From Winogradskyella sediminis (GTDB lineage: Bacteria; Bacteroidota; Bacteroidia; Flavobacteriales; Flavobacteriaceae): a DNA stretch of 64,000 nt. The notes below the pieces were generated by a model that worked only from the letters and a program-made list of their open reading frames with translations, was not told where the DNA came from and did not search any database. The position numbers and the translations under genes are program-made. This document shows, in pieces, positions 9,681-19,200 of the stretch; the first letter of the stretch is position 1, and each line of letters opens with the position of its first letter. The stretch spans positions 413,606-477,605 of the forward strand of contig NZ_QUNH01000002.1 in assembly GCF_003387355.1 (NCBI RefSeq), read 5' to 3'.

Positions 9681-9708
9681 TTGAACATAGCAAAAATAGT
9701 TAGTTTTG
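9681..9708 (+). promoter_or_regulatory. Promoter of proS
   Basis: TTG (9681-9683), 17-nt spacer, then TAGTTTTG (9701-9708): a full match to the Bacteroidota TTG/TAnnTTTG pattern, 55 bp before the proS ATG. It is nearly back-to-back with the divergent -7 element, so the two transcription units may compete for polymerase. Confidence 0.7.
9691..9698 (-). promoter_or_regulatory. -7 element for the lipoprotein/FadL-like operon
   Basis: The plus strand reads CAAAAATA, i.e. TATTTTTG on the minus strand, matching TAnnTTTG, 29 bp before the ATG. No TTG sits at the expected -33 distance, so support comes from the -7 element and its position only. Confidence 0.45.
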
Positions 9709-9763
9709 CTGTATTATTTAATACATTTAACATAAGCACAATATTTGTGCCAAAACACGGAAA

Positions 9764-11242
9764 ATGAGTAAAAATCTTACGAGTCGAGCTGAAGATTATT
9801 CAAAATGGTATAATGAATTAGTTGTTAAGGCTGATTTAGCTGAAAATTCTGCCGTTAGAGGTTGTATGGTTATCAAACCATATGGATATGCAATATGGGA
9901 AAAAATGCAGGCAGAATTAGATAGAATGTTTAAAGAAACAGGCCATCAAAATGCTTATTTTCCATTATTTGTACCTAAAAGCTTATTTGAAGCTGAGGAA
10001 AAGAATGCTGAAGGCTTTGCGAAAGAATGTGCTGTTGTAACACATTATAGGTTGCAAAATGATCCTGATAATGAAGGAAAACTTAGAGTGGATCCAGAGG
10101 CAAAACTAGAAGAGGAATTAGTTGTAAGACCAACCAGTGAAGCTATTATTTGGAATACTTATAAAGGCTGGATTCAAAGTTATAGAGATTTACCTATTAA
10201 GATCAACCAATGGGCAAATGTGGTACGTTGGGAAATGAGAACACGATTATTTTTGCGTACTGCTGAGTTTTTATGGCAAGAAGGGCATACTGCCCATGCC
10301 ACAAAAGCTGAAGCATTAGAGGAAACAGAACAAATGAATGATGTATATGCAGAATTTGCTCAAAATTTTATGGCTATCCCTGTTATAAAAGGAGTGAAAA
10401 CTGAAAGTGAACGTTTTGCAGGTGCTATTGAGACTTATTGTATAGAAGCTTTAATGCAAGATGGAAAAGCACTTCAAGCAGGTACATCACATTTCTTAGG
10501 TCAAAATTTTGCTAAAGCGTTTGATGTAAAGTTTACTAATAATGAAGGTAAATTAGATCATGTTTGGGCATCTTCTTGGGGAGTTTCTACGAGATTAGTA
10601 GGAGCTTTAATTATGACCCATAGTGATGATAAAGGTTTAGTTTTACCTCCAAACTTAGCGCCATTTCAAGTTGTAATTGTTCCTATCTTTAAAACCGAAG
10701 AGCAATTAGAAATGATTTCTGAGAAAGCAGAAGGTATTATTAAAGCACTTAAAGCATTAGGTGTAAGTTGTAAGTTCGACAAAAGAACAACGCATAGACC
10801 AGGAGCAAAATTTGCACAACACGAATTGCAAGGTGTACCATTACGTATTGCTATTGGACCAAAAGATTTAGAAAATAATACTGTTGAGTTGGCTAGACGT
10901 GATACGTTATCCAAGGAAACGGTACAAATCGATGGGATAGCGTCCACTATTAAAGATCTTCTAGAGGTTATACAAGACGAGTTATTTAATAAAGCTTTAA
11001 AATTTAGAGATGAGCACACTACAGAAGTAGACGATTTTGAAACATTTAAAAATGTTTTAGAAACCAAGACTGGTTTTATTTCTGCGCACTGGGATGGTAC
11101 AGCTGAAACAGAACAAAAAATAAAAGAGGAAACAAAAGCAACTATTAGATGTATTCCTTTAACTAGTAAAAAGCTAGAAGGGACGTGTGTTTACAGCGGA
11201 AAACCATCTAAACAAAGGGTGCTTTTTGCAAAGGCATATTAA
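9764..11242 (+). CDS. proS: Prolyl-tRNA synthetase, archaeal/eukaryotic type
   Basis: Charges tRNA-Pro with proline using ATP in the cytoplasm. The 492-residue length, absence of the bacterial INS editing insertion, and C-terminus ending in Tyr (FAKAY) mark the shorter ProRS type found in archaea, eukaryotes and many Bacteroidota. Class II motif 2 is seen as [15 protein letters not shown] and QEGHTAH, followed by the motif 3 region SSWGVSTRL and [10 protein letters not shown]. The anticodon-binding domain (about 290-400) contains [13 protein letters not shown], and a C-terminal domain follows. The start is supported by the promoter 55 bp upstream. The tRNA-Glu/rpsT unit downstream has its own promoter. 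Confidence 0.97.
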   Translation: MSKNLTSRAEDYSKWYNELVVKADLAENSAVRGCMVIKPYGYAIWEKMQAELDRMFKETGHQNAYFPLFVPKSLFEAEEKNAEGFAKECAVVTHYRLQNDPDNEGKLRVDPEAKLEEELVVRPTSEAIIWNTYKGWIQSYRDLPIKINQWANVVRWEMRTRLFLRTAEFLWQEGHTAHATKAEALEETEQMNDVYAEFAQNFMAIPVIKGVKTESERFAGAIETYCIEALMQDGKALQAGTSHFLGQNFAKAFDVKFTNNEGKLDHVWASSWGVSTRLVGALIMTHSDDKGLVLPPNLAPFQVVIVPIFKTEEQLEMISEKAEGIIKALKALGVSCKFDKRTTHRPGAKFAQHELQGVPLRIAIGPKDLENNTVELARRDTLSKETVQIDGIASTIKDLLEVIQDELFNKALKFRDEHTTEVDDFETFKNVLETKTGFISAHWDGTAETEQKIKEETKATIRCIPLTSKKLEGTCVYSGKPSKQRVLFAKAY

Positions 11243-11270
11243 ATTTTTTTAAAAAAAATAAAAATAGGTC

Positions 11271-11300
11271 TTGCACAAGTTAAATTTAGTTGTATATTTG
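11271..11300 (+). promoter_or_regulatory. Strong promoter of the tRNA-Glu/rpsT unit
   Basis: TTG (11271-11273), exactly 19 nt, then TATATTTG (11293-11300): the best promoter match in the window. The mature tRNA begins 52 bp after the -7 element. No other promoter is visible before rpsT. Confidence 0.85.
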
Positions 11301-11352
11301 CACCCGCAATGGAAACATTGTTGGTTCATTTAAATAATTTAATAACCTAAAT

Positions 11353-11424
11353 GGCCCGTTCGTCTATCGGCTAGGACGCATGGTTTTCATCCATGTAAGA
11401 GGGGTTCGATTCCCCTACGGGCTA
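11353..11424 (+). tRNA. tRNA-Glu (anticodon UUC)
   Basis: A complete cloverleaf folds by eye. The acceptor is GGCCCGT with ACGGGCT. The anticodon stem CATGG/CCATG encloses loop TTTTCAT, so the anticodon is TTC (11386-11388). The T arm is GGGG TTCGATT CCCC. The discriminator is A and CCA is not encoded. rpsT starts 25 bp after the 3' end. Confidence 0.97.
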
Positions 11425-11448
11425 CAATTTTTAATAAGAAAGAATATA

Positions 11449-11700
11449 ATGGCAAATCATAAGTCAGCTTTAAAAAGAATAAGAAGTAACGAAAAGAAAC
11501 GCGTGCTTAATAAATATCAGCATAAGACAACTCGTAATGCTATTAAGAAATTACGTGAGATGACTGATGCTAAGGAAGCACAAACAATGTTGCCTTCTGT
11601 TATTAGTATGTTAGATAAATTAGCTAAGAAGAATGTTATTCATTCTAATAAAGCTAGTAATTTAAAGTCTAAATTAACTAAACATGTTGCATCAATTTAA
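11449..11700 (+). CDS. rpsT: 30S ribosomal protein S20
   Basis: Small-subunit ribosomal protein that binds 16S rRNA during early 30S assembly. It has 83 residues, normal for bS20, very rich in Lys/Arg, with the typical opening MANHKSALKRIR and helices around TTRNAIKKLREM and SVISMLDKLAKKNVIH. The ATG at 11449 is chosen because a longer in-frame start would lie inside the tRNA gene and add non-homologous residues. It appears to be read from the tRNA-Glu promoter, the tRNA being cut from the 5' part of the transcript. A terminator follows 26 bp after the stop. Confidence 0.97.
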   Translation: MANHKSALKRIRSNEKKRVLNKYQHKTTRNAIKKLREMTDAKEAQTMLPSVISMLDKLAKKNVIHSNKASNLKSKLTKHVASI

Positions 11701-11726
11701 TTAATTGTTGTTTCTACTAAGATATT

Positions 11727-11761
11727 AAAAAGTCTTTCCTTTTATGGAAAGACTTTTTTTG
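11727..11761 (+). terminator. Rho-independent terminator after rpsT
   Basis: Stem AGTCTTTCC/GGAAAGACT with a 6-nt loop, extended by flanking A/T pairs and followed by a run of T. Confidence 0.92.
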
Positions 11762-11959
11762 TACCCATATTCTAAAATAGAATTTAGAACTACTATATCT
11801 GCTATTTACTTTTAATGGTAATATTATAATTAACTTATTCTATTGTAATTATCGTGAAGTAATGGCTAGTAATACAAGTAATAAAGTGTGTAAATGACGT
11901 ATTTATTCTTGTGAAAAATTCTATTTCAACTCTTTTATGACATAATGAGTTAAAGATTG

Positions 11960-11967
11960 TAACTTTG
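11960..11967 (+). promoter_or_regulatory. -7 element for era
   Basis: TAACTTTG matches TAnnTTTG and ends 16 bp before the era ATG, which would give a leader of only about ten bases. A clear TTG at -33 is lacking. The ~190 bp between the rpsT terminator and this element holds no supported gene. Confidence 0.5.
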
Positions 11968-11983
11968 TATTAAATTTTTAAAG

Positions 11984-12865
11984 ATGCACAAAGCAGGTTT
12001 TGTAAATATTATAGGAAATCCTAACGTTGGTAAATCAACATTGATGAATGCGTTTATTGGTGAAAAACTATCAATTATTACGTCTAAAGCACAAACAACG
12101 AGACACCGAATATTAGGAATAGTAAATGGTGAAGATTTTCAGGCGATTCTTAGTGATACACCAGGAATTATTAAGCCAGCTTATGAGCTTCAAGAATCTA
12201 TGATGGATTTTGTGAAGTCAGCTTTTGAAGATGCAGATGTATTAATATACATGGTAGAAATAGGTGAGAAGGAACTTAAAGACGAAGCTTTCTTTAAGAA
12301 AATCACTAATTCTAAAATACCTGTGTTATTATTATTAAATAAAATTGATACTTCTAATCAACAACAACTAGAAGAGCAATCTGAATTATGGCAAAAGAAG
12401 GTACCAAATGCTGAATTTTTCCCTATATCTGCAACTGAAGGGTTTAATGTTCAAAATGTATTTAATAGAATTATTGAGTTACTCCCAGAGTCTCCAGCTT
12501 TTTATCCTAAAGATCAATTAACAGATAAACCAGAACGATTTTTTGTTAATGAAGCTATTAGAGAAAAAATCTTATTGCATTACAAGAAAGAAATTCCTTA
12601 TGCCGTAGAAGTGGATACTGAAGAGTTTTTTGAAGAAGAGAATATAATTAGAATGCGGTCTGTAATTATGGTAGAGCGCGAGACTCAAAAAGGAATCATT
12701 ATAGGTCATAAAGGATCTGCTTTAAAACGCGTTGGAGTAGAAGCACGTAAAGATTTAGAAAAATTCTTTGGCAAGCAAGTACATTTAGAATTGTATGTTA
12801 AGGTTAACAAGAACTGGAGAAGCAATCAGAATCAGTTGAGGCGCTTTGGTTATAATCAACGATAA
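11984..12865 (+). CDS. era: GTPase Era
   Basis: Essential Ras-like GTPase that binds the 3' end of 16S rRNA and assists 30S maturation. It has 293 residues, normal for Era. G1 GNPNVGKST (about 12-20), the G2 region with TTRHRI, G3 DTPG, G4 NKID (~120) and a G5-like SATEG are all present. A C-terminal KH domain (about 200-280) carries the GHKGSALKRVG loop. The gene ends 10 bp inside the 3' end of the convergent membrane-protein gene, and no terminator is seen between them. Confidence 0.97.
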   Translation: MHKAGFVNIIGNPNVGKSTLMNAFIGEKLSIITSKAQTTRHRILGIVNGEDFQAILSDTPGIIKPAYELQESMMDFVKSAFEDADVLIYMVEIGEKELKDEAFFKKITNSKIPVLLLLNKIDTSNQQQLEEQSELWQKKVPNAEFFPISATEGFNVQNVFNRIIELLPESPAFYPKDQLTDKPERFFVNEAIREKILLHYKKEIPYAVEVDTEEFFEEENIIRMRSVIMVERETQKGIIIGHKGSALKRVGVEARKDLEKFFGKQVHLELYVKVNKNWRSNQNQLRRFGYNQR

Positions 12866-13359
12866 GTTCTAACTGTTTCTTTCATAAAATGGTGTAGTTG
12901 GCGCATTTCTGGCATGCCTTTAGTACGGCCTATTCTTCCTGCAAAATATAAAGTGAACCAAAGGACTATCATCAGTAAGGATAGAAATACTTGTATAGCA
13001 TACGAGTTGCCTAAACTAAAATTGGTATAAGCCCATACACCAAGACCAAAAAATAGTGCTGCTACAACAAAATGAAAAAACATAAACATGGTCCATACCG
13101 TTGGGTTTGGACCAAACAATCCTTTAACAATTGAGTTATTATCTCCATTATCTGTAATTTCTAAATGTAATTGAGGAGACCAAAAGTGTTGATCCTTTTT
13201 ATTAATTTTTATAAAAATGTGATTGTCAACTCTAGTGACAATATAATTATTTTCTGCGAAGTCAGATTGGTCTTCAAAACCCTTTAATAATATTTCGTTG
13301 TGTGTTTGGACCTCAAATGTAAAGCGCGGTCTTAATACAATTTCATTAGTAAGTGACAT
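12856..13359 (-). CDS. Conserved two-TM membrane protein of unknown function
   Basis: 167 residues. The first ~85 are soluble and beta-rich, with KINKKDQHFWSPQLHLEI, resembling a small lipid- or ligand-binding fold, followed by GLFGPNPTVWTM. Two hydrophobic helices follow at about 93-113 and 120-142, then a short basic tail. No signal peptide. I cannot assign a function. It lies 29 bp downstream of the OmpA/PD40 gene on the same strand and could be the last gene of the adhesin operon, but its neighbour era is also close, so the link may be accidental. Its 3' end overlaps era by 10 bp tail-to-tail. Confidence 0.8.
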   Translation of the reverse strand: MSLTNEIVLRPRFTFEVQTHNEILLKGFEDQSDFAENNYIVTRVDNHIFIKINKKDQHFWSPQLHLEITDNGDNNSIVKGLFGPNPTVWTMFMFFHFVVAALFFGLGVWAYTNFSLGNSYAIQVFLSLLMIVLWFTLYFAGRIGRTKGMPEMRQLHHFMKETVRTYR

Positions 13360-13388
13360 AGTGTTGGAAGAAGTAACACGTTTAATTT

Positions 13389-15275
13389 CTATTTTAATAT
13401 TAGAAATTCACAACGTCTGTTAATGGAATATTCCGTTTCTGTACAATTATCACCACAAGGCACTATCGGTTGTGTTTCTCCAAAGCCTTTAGAAGTTAAA
13501 CGTGCCCTCGAGATACCATTTTCAACTAAATATTCTAAAGTGGCAGCTGCTCGTTTTTCTGAGAGATCCATATTAAATTCATAACTCGCTCTAGAGTCGG
13601 TATGAGCTCCTAGTTGTATTTCCATTCTTGGGTATTTAGTAAGTAAGGCTACTAATACATCTAAGGTTCTCGCTGCCTGCGGCTTTATATCCCACTTGGC
13701 AAAATCGAAATAGATATTCTCTAATTCTATAAAAGTATTCCCTTTATCATCATCGGTAACAATGTCTTCAGCATCTTTATAAGATTCAATTTCTAGCTCA
13801 ATATTAAACTCAATATTACCTTTGTCATTAGTGTCAAAGAATTCAACTTGCGGAATATATTTTGGCTGAAAACCTTCCACCGAATATTCTTGACTAGGTT
13901 GTGTTGGTAGCCTATATCTGCCGTCTTCTCCTACTAATTGTTCGGCAATAACATTTCCATCTTTATCAAATAATGTTACAGTGGTATTAGGTAAAATTTC
14001 ACCTGTAACCTTATCTGTAACTAAACCTTCGATGTAATACGTTCTTTCATTTTCAATGCGCTTAAACGTGTAGATATTATCTAATCCAGATCTGTTTGAA
14101 GAGATGTAACCTGTATTTATTGAATCTATAACTACAAAAGCAAAATCATCCTTTTCACTATTTATAGTTTCGCCTAAATTGAGGGCTTCTAAAAAGGTAT
14201 TATTTTTAACACCACTAGCAAAAATGTCCAAACCTCCAAACCCATGTTTGCCATTTGAAGAAAAGTACAATGTACTATCTTTGGCTATAAATGGAAATTG
14301 CTCTCTACGAATGGTATTCACTTTTTCACCAAGGTTAATTGGTGTGCCAAATGAGTTATCTGCGTACACGTCGACATAAAAAATATCAAAAGAACCTAAG
14401 GAATTAGGCATGTCACTCGAGAAATAGAGTCTAGTTTCATCACTATTTAAAGCTGGATGCATCGTAGAATACGTTTCGCTAGAGAAAGAAACGGGCTCAA
14501 CATTGGTCCATTCATTATCAATGAGTTCTGCTCTAAAAATACTAACAACGGCAATCTTAGTAGAATCTAAATCAATACGTTTTTTTAAATTTCGTGAAAA
14601 ATACATTGTTTTACCATCTTTAGTAAACACGGCATTACTTTCATGTTGTTTAATGGCATTAATTTCGTCATTTAACGGTTGAATACTGTCTAAAGTAATA
14701 TTGTCATCTTTTGTAGAAACGACTCCTTGGTATAAATCCAAATACGGTTTACCATTCCATTTGTAATTTGGATTTTCGATGTTTTTAGTAGAAGCAAAAA
14801 TAATTTTGTCATTGTAAAGTCCAACGCCAAAACTAGAACCACCGACATTTTCAGTGAGATTTTTTAATTCATATTTATATGGAACTATCTTCTTCAATAA
14901 GGCTTTTAATTCTTTTGTATTTATAGTGTCTTTTAAGTGATTTGTTGAAATTTCATCTGCTTTTTCATAGTTTTTAGTGCCTTTTAAAACTTGAAAATAT
15001 TTGAAATAGAAATCCTTAGAAAGTTCTGTGCTAATTTTTAAATCATAAACTTGTTTATAGGCTTTATAAGCATTTTCAAATTCAGAATTGTAATAGTAAC
15101 AGTCTCCTAATTTTTCTAAATTATCAGCAGTTTTAGGAAGGCTAACAAAAATCTCAGCAGCTTCTACATAAGCTCTATTTTCATAAAGTATATTCGCTTT
15201 ACTTGCTGATTGAGAAAACCCTAGAAACCCTATGACTAAAGTTGTAAGTGATATGTATAGTTGTAACGTTTTCAT
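13389..15275 (-). CDS. OmpA/PD40 outer membrane-peptidoglycan linker protein
   Basis: 628 residues with a signal peptide (about 1-21). Order: TPR-like helices (about 22-115, ANILYENRAYVEAAEIF); a PD40/WD40-like propeller region (about 130-400) with repeated DIFYVD-, LYFSSDMPN- and LYFSSNGKHGFGG-type blades; a carboxypeptidase-regulatory-like beta domain (about 412-495, VTDKVTGEILPNTTV); and a C-terminal OmpA domain (about 515-628) with HTDSRASYEFN and LSEKRAA peptidoglycan contacts. This architecture is typical of proteins encoded next to PorP/SprF and type B T9SS cargo; F. johnsoniae SprD/SprE-type loci are analogous. It probably tethers the cargo/SprF complex to the cell wall. It follows the SprF gene with a 9-bp gap. 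Confidence 0.93.
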   Translation of the reverse strand: MKTLQLYISLTTLVIGFLGFSQSASKANILYENRAYVEAAEIFVSLPKTADNLEKLGDCYYYNSEFENAYKAYKQVYDLKISTELSKDFYFKYFQVLKGTKNYEKADEISTNHLKDTINTKELKALLKKIVPYKYELKNLTENVGGSSFGVGLYNDKIIFASTKNIENPNYKWNGKPYLDLYQGVVSTKDDNITLDSIQPLNDEINAIKQHESNAVFTKDGKTMYFSRNLKKRIDLDSTKIAVVSIFRAELIDNEWTNVEPVSFSSETYSTMHPALNSDETRLYFSSDMPNSLGSFDIFYVDVYADNSFGTPINLGEKVNTIRREQFPFIAKDSTLYFSSNGKHGFGGLDIFASGVKNNTFLEALNLGETINSEKDDFAFVVIDSINTGYISSNRSGLDNIYTFKRIENERTYYIEGLVTDKVTGEILPNTTVTLFDKDGNVIAEQLVGEDGRYRLPTQPSQEYSVEGFQPKYIPQVEFFDTNDKGNIEFNIELEIESYKDAEDIVTDDDKGNTFIELENIYFDFAKWDIKPQAARTLDVLVALLTKYPRMEIQLGAHTDSRASYEFNMDLSEKRAAATLEYLVENGISRARLTSKGFGETQPIVPCGDNCTETEYSINRRCEFLILK

Positions 15276-15284
15276 ATGTCTTAA

Positions 15285-16223
15285 TTAGAAAAATCTTGGG
15301 GATTTGTCGTAGCCTTTGCCGAGTTGACCAATATTAAATAATAAAAGTAATTCATGAGATCCAGAATTAAATCTCCCTAAATTAGAGAGTGTATGGTCGT
15401 AGGCGTAACCAATACGAACGGCTGAAGACATTGAAAAATTAATCATTCCGGTAAGAGAATCCTCATAACGATATCCTAAGCCAAATTCCACTTTATCATA
15501 GACTAATACATTGGCGGTAACGTCTACCGAAAGCGGTGCGTTATTTACATATTTTGCCATAAAGGCTGGTTTAAACTTAAAATTATCTCCAATGTTTAAA
15601 ACATAGCCACCAGTAAAAAATAAATGCATGTTTTCTGCAGCTTCAGAAATGACTCCGCTATCTTCTTCGAGATGTTTAGATTGCAGTAAATTCGGTGCTG
15701 ATAAACCTAAATAGTAATGTTCTGAAAAATAATATAGGCCAGCTCCAACGTTAGGGAACGTTCTATTTATATTTTCAGCAAATGCAGGGTCTGGTAGCGG
15801 GTCTGAATATACAAAACCATCAAAATTGGTACTATAAAATGAGGCTCCAGCTTTAATTCCAAATGATAGTTTAGACGTTTTTCCTAGAGGTAAAACATAG
15901 GCAATATCTGCGAAAGCACCAGTTTGCTTTACCACATCACCAATTTCATCATGTACAAAAGAAATCCCGCCCTCTAAACGATCCGTAATTTTAGAATGAA
16001 CAAACAGAGATCCTGTGGTAGGTCCTCCAATAGACCGAGCCCATTGAGATCGATACAGTAAGCCCACATTCATTGTAGACTCATCATCAGTGGCATATGC
16101 TGGGTTAATGACACTCATATTATACATATATTGGGTGTATTGAGGATCTTGTTGGGCATGTGAAGATAGCGTTATAAATAACATTACAATCGCAATACTA
16201 TATGTAGTTAATTTACTTATCAT
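15285..16223 (-). CDS. PorP/SprF-family type IX secretion outer membrane protein
   Basis: 312 residues with a signal peptide (about 1-23, ending SHAQ) followed directly by QDPQYTQYMYNMSVINPAYA, the hallmark opening of the PorP/SprF family. The remainder consists of amphipathic beta strands of a 14-16-stranded-type barrel, with conserved segments around LLYRSQWA and GIGYxYD-like strands near the C-terminus. In Flavobacterium johnsoniae SprF is required for export and surface attachment of the type B cargo SprB, and paralogues sit beside their own cargo. Here the gene is 15 bp after the 1891-residue cargo gene and 9 bp before the OmpA/PD40 gene, so cognate cargo handling is the natural inference. 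Confidence 0.94.
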   Translation of the reverse strand: MISKLTTYSIAIVMLFITLSSHAQQDPQYTQYMYNMSVINPAYATDDESTMNVGLLYRSQWARSIGGPTTGSLFVHSKITDRLEGGISFVHDEIGDVVKQTGAFADIAYVLPLGKTSKLSFGIKAGASFYSTNFDGFVYSDPLPDPAFAENINRTFPNVGAGLYYFSEHYYLGLSAPNLLQSKHLEEDSGVISEAAENMHLFFTGGYVLNIGDNFKFKPAFMAKYVNNAPLSVDVTANVLVYDKVEFGLGYRYEDSLTGMINFSMSSAVRIGYAYDHTLSNLGRFNSGSHELLLLFNIGQLGKGYDKSPRFF

Positions 16224-16238
16224 TTTAAAATGTCATAA

Positions 16239-19200
16239 TTATCTATTCAGATAAACTCTTCCTTGTTGTGGTTCGCGTTGGTCATCGTTAAATTCTATAA
16301 TATAGAAATAAACACCTGCAGGAAGTACTGTATTACTGTTTTTAGATGTTCCATCCCATTTAGGAGAATTTATATCTCCTTCATAAATTATATTTCCATA
16401 GCGGTTAAATATACTTAGCTTAAAGTTAGGGTATAAAATATCTAAATTGATGATGTCAAACACTGGGTTAATAAGATCTCCGTTTGGAGAGAACCCATCA
16501 GGAATTAAAAGTTCTCCTACACAAGAAATAAAATTAATAGAAACTTCTAATCGAGTGGTGCTCTCACAACCGTATTCAGATACTAAAGCACCATAATAAA
16601 GTATGCCTTCTTGTAAAGCATCCGTTTCACTATAAGCCGTACCATCGATTGGGCTATCGTACCATATCACCATACCTTCATCAATGATATTATTAGATAA
16701 ATCACTTATTGTTGGGTTATCTTCAGAACAAAATTCGTGGCCATCAACTATAAGTTCTGGTGTAGATAATTCTTCAACTAAAATTTTAGCAGGTTCTACT
16801 GCAGTAGTAATTGCGCTACAATTTTGGCCTAAAACGAATAATTGAGAAAGTGTCACAAGCGTTAAGCCAGGATTAGGTAGTAATGTTTGCGGAATTACAA
16901 ATGTGGCATTACCATCAACGATAGAAATTGCTATTGTATTGACAGAGTTGTTAGCTTCTGAAAGCGTATATACAATAGAGTAATCACCATCTGGTAGTTG
17001 ATTGGCGTCTGTAATATCAATTGTGAAATCTCCTAGACCAAGGCAAATAAGATTATTTTCTATAGACATGGTAAGACCCGTAAGGTCAGGAAGATCGATT
17101 ATGCTCACGGTAACGCTAGCTGAACTCGTTATATTACATTCAATTGACGTCACAGTGTAGGTATAACTACCTGCTATATCTAAAGTTGGATCAAAAACTC
17201 CAGTTCCGCTTGTTAAAGCAGGTGTCCATGTTCCTCCTGTATCTGGTGCCCCTTCAAGGCTATCAAAAAGATCTATAGAATTTGTTTGGTCGATACAAAG
17301 ATTAAGAATTCCATCGCTACCTGCATTTGGTTCTTCAGAAACGGTAACTGTTACTGCAGCTGTCGCTTCAGGACAAGACGATGTATCATCCGAAACCGTA
17401 TATGTGTAGACTCCTTCCATATCAACAGTTGGGTCAAAAATTCCAGTACCACTAGTTAATTCCGGAGACCATGTACCTCCTGATTGTGGTGTGCCACCTA
17501 GACTGTCAAATAAATTTACTGAACTAGCATTGCTACATAATTCTATACTACCATCGATTCCCGCATCATTTGCAGTAGAAATTGATACTGTTACTTCTGC
17601 AGTGCTTGTACCACACGTATTGCTAACTGTATAAGTATATATTCCAGCAGTATCCAAAGTGTTATCAAATATACTAGAGCCACTAGCTAAAGCAGGTGAC
17701 CAAGTTCCTCCCGTATCAGGTGATCCACCTAGACTATCGATTAAATTGATTAAACCTGTATCGTTTGAACATAATTCTAACGTGCCATCACTACCTGCAT
17801 TTGGACTTTGTATTATAAAAACTTCTACTATTGCGGATGCATCAGGGCAAGCAGCACCAGCGCTAGAAATTGTATATGTATACGAACCAGCAGCATCTAT
17901 ACTCGGATCAAATACACCTGTGCCACTTGTTAGTGCTGGAGACCAAGTACCACCTATATCTGGCGCACCTCCTAAACTATTAAATAAATCGGCAGCTGTA
18001 TCCGTACTACAAAACGTAATTGTTCCATCAGTTCCAGCGTCATTGGTGTCTGAAAATGATACATCAACGGTTGCAGAACTGGTTCCACAGGCATTACTTA
18101 CGGTGTAAGTATAATTACCTTCGGGATCTGTATTAGGATCAAAAATACCTGTACCACTAGTTAGGGCTGGAGACCATACACCTCCGGTTTCCGGAGAACC
18201 TGCTAAACTATCAAATAAATCTACTGTATTTATATTATTACATAAATTAAGCGTGCCATCACTACCTGCATTAGGACCGTTTATTACAGTAACTTCAACA
18301 GTAGCTGTAGCATCAGGACAATCAGGACTGGCGCTAGAAATTGTGTAGGTATATGAGCCAGCAGCATCAATATTTGGGTCAAACAGTCCTGATCCACTTG
18401 CAAGTGTAGGTGACCAAGTACCTCCTATATCTGGTGAGCCTCCTAAACTATCAAATAAATCTACGGCTATATCTGTACTACAAAGATTAATTGAGCTATC
18501 GGTTCCGGCATTATTTGTATTTGATAAGGAAACGTCTACGGTAGCAGAGCTAGAGCCGCACGAACTTGTAATAGTGTAAGTATATAGACCTTCAGGATCT
18601 GTATTAGGATCAAAAATTCCAGAACCACTTGTTAGAGCAGGTGACCAAGTTCCACCAATTTCTGGTGTGCCAGCTAAGCCGTCAAATAAATCTACTGAAT
18701 TAGTGGAGTCACATAAATTAAGCGTACCGTCATTTCCAGCGTTAGGGCCTTGTAGAACAGCAACTTCAACTGTAGCTGTGTCATCAGGACAAGCAGAAAT
18801 TGCACTTGAAACCGTATAAGTGTAAGAACCTGCAACGTCGGTACTCGGATCAAAAACACCCGTACCACTAGCCAGTGTTGGCGACCAAGTGCCTCCTATA
18901 TCTGGAGTACCTCCTAAACTTTCAAATAAGTCAACAGTTCCATCAGTATCACACAAATTAATTGAGCCATTTTCTCCCGCATTATTTGTACCTGAAAGTG
19001 ATACATCTATTGAGGCAGAACTCGAGCCACATGAATTAGTTACAGTATAGGTATAGAGGCCCTCTGGGTCAGTGTTAGGGTCGAATATACCTGTTCCGCT
19101 GACTAGTGTAGGAGACCATGTTCCACCGGCATCTGGTGTTCCAGTTAAACTATCAAATAAATTAACTGTATTTGTGGAGTTACATAAGTTCAACGTACCA

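Noticed and set aside
11380..11448. Longer N-terminus for ribosomal protein S20.
   Set aside because: The extension lies largely in the tRNA-Glu gene and does not resemble S20.
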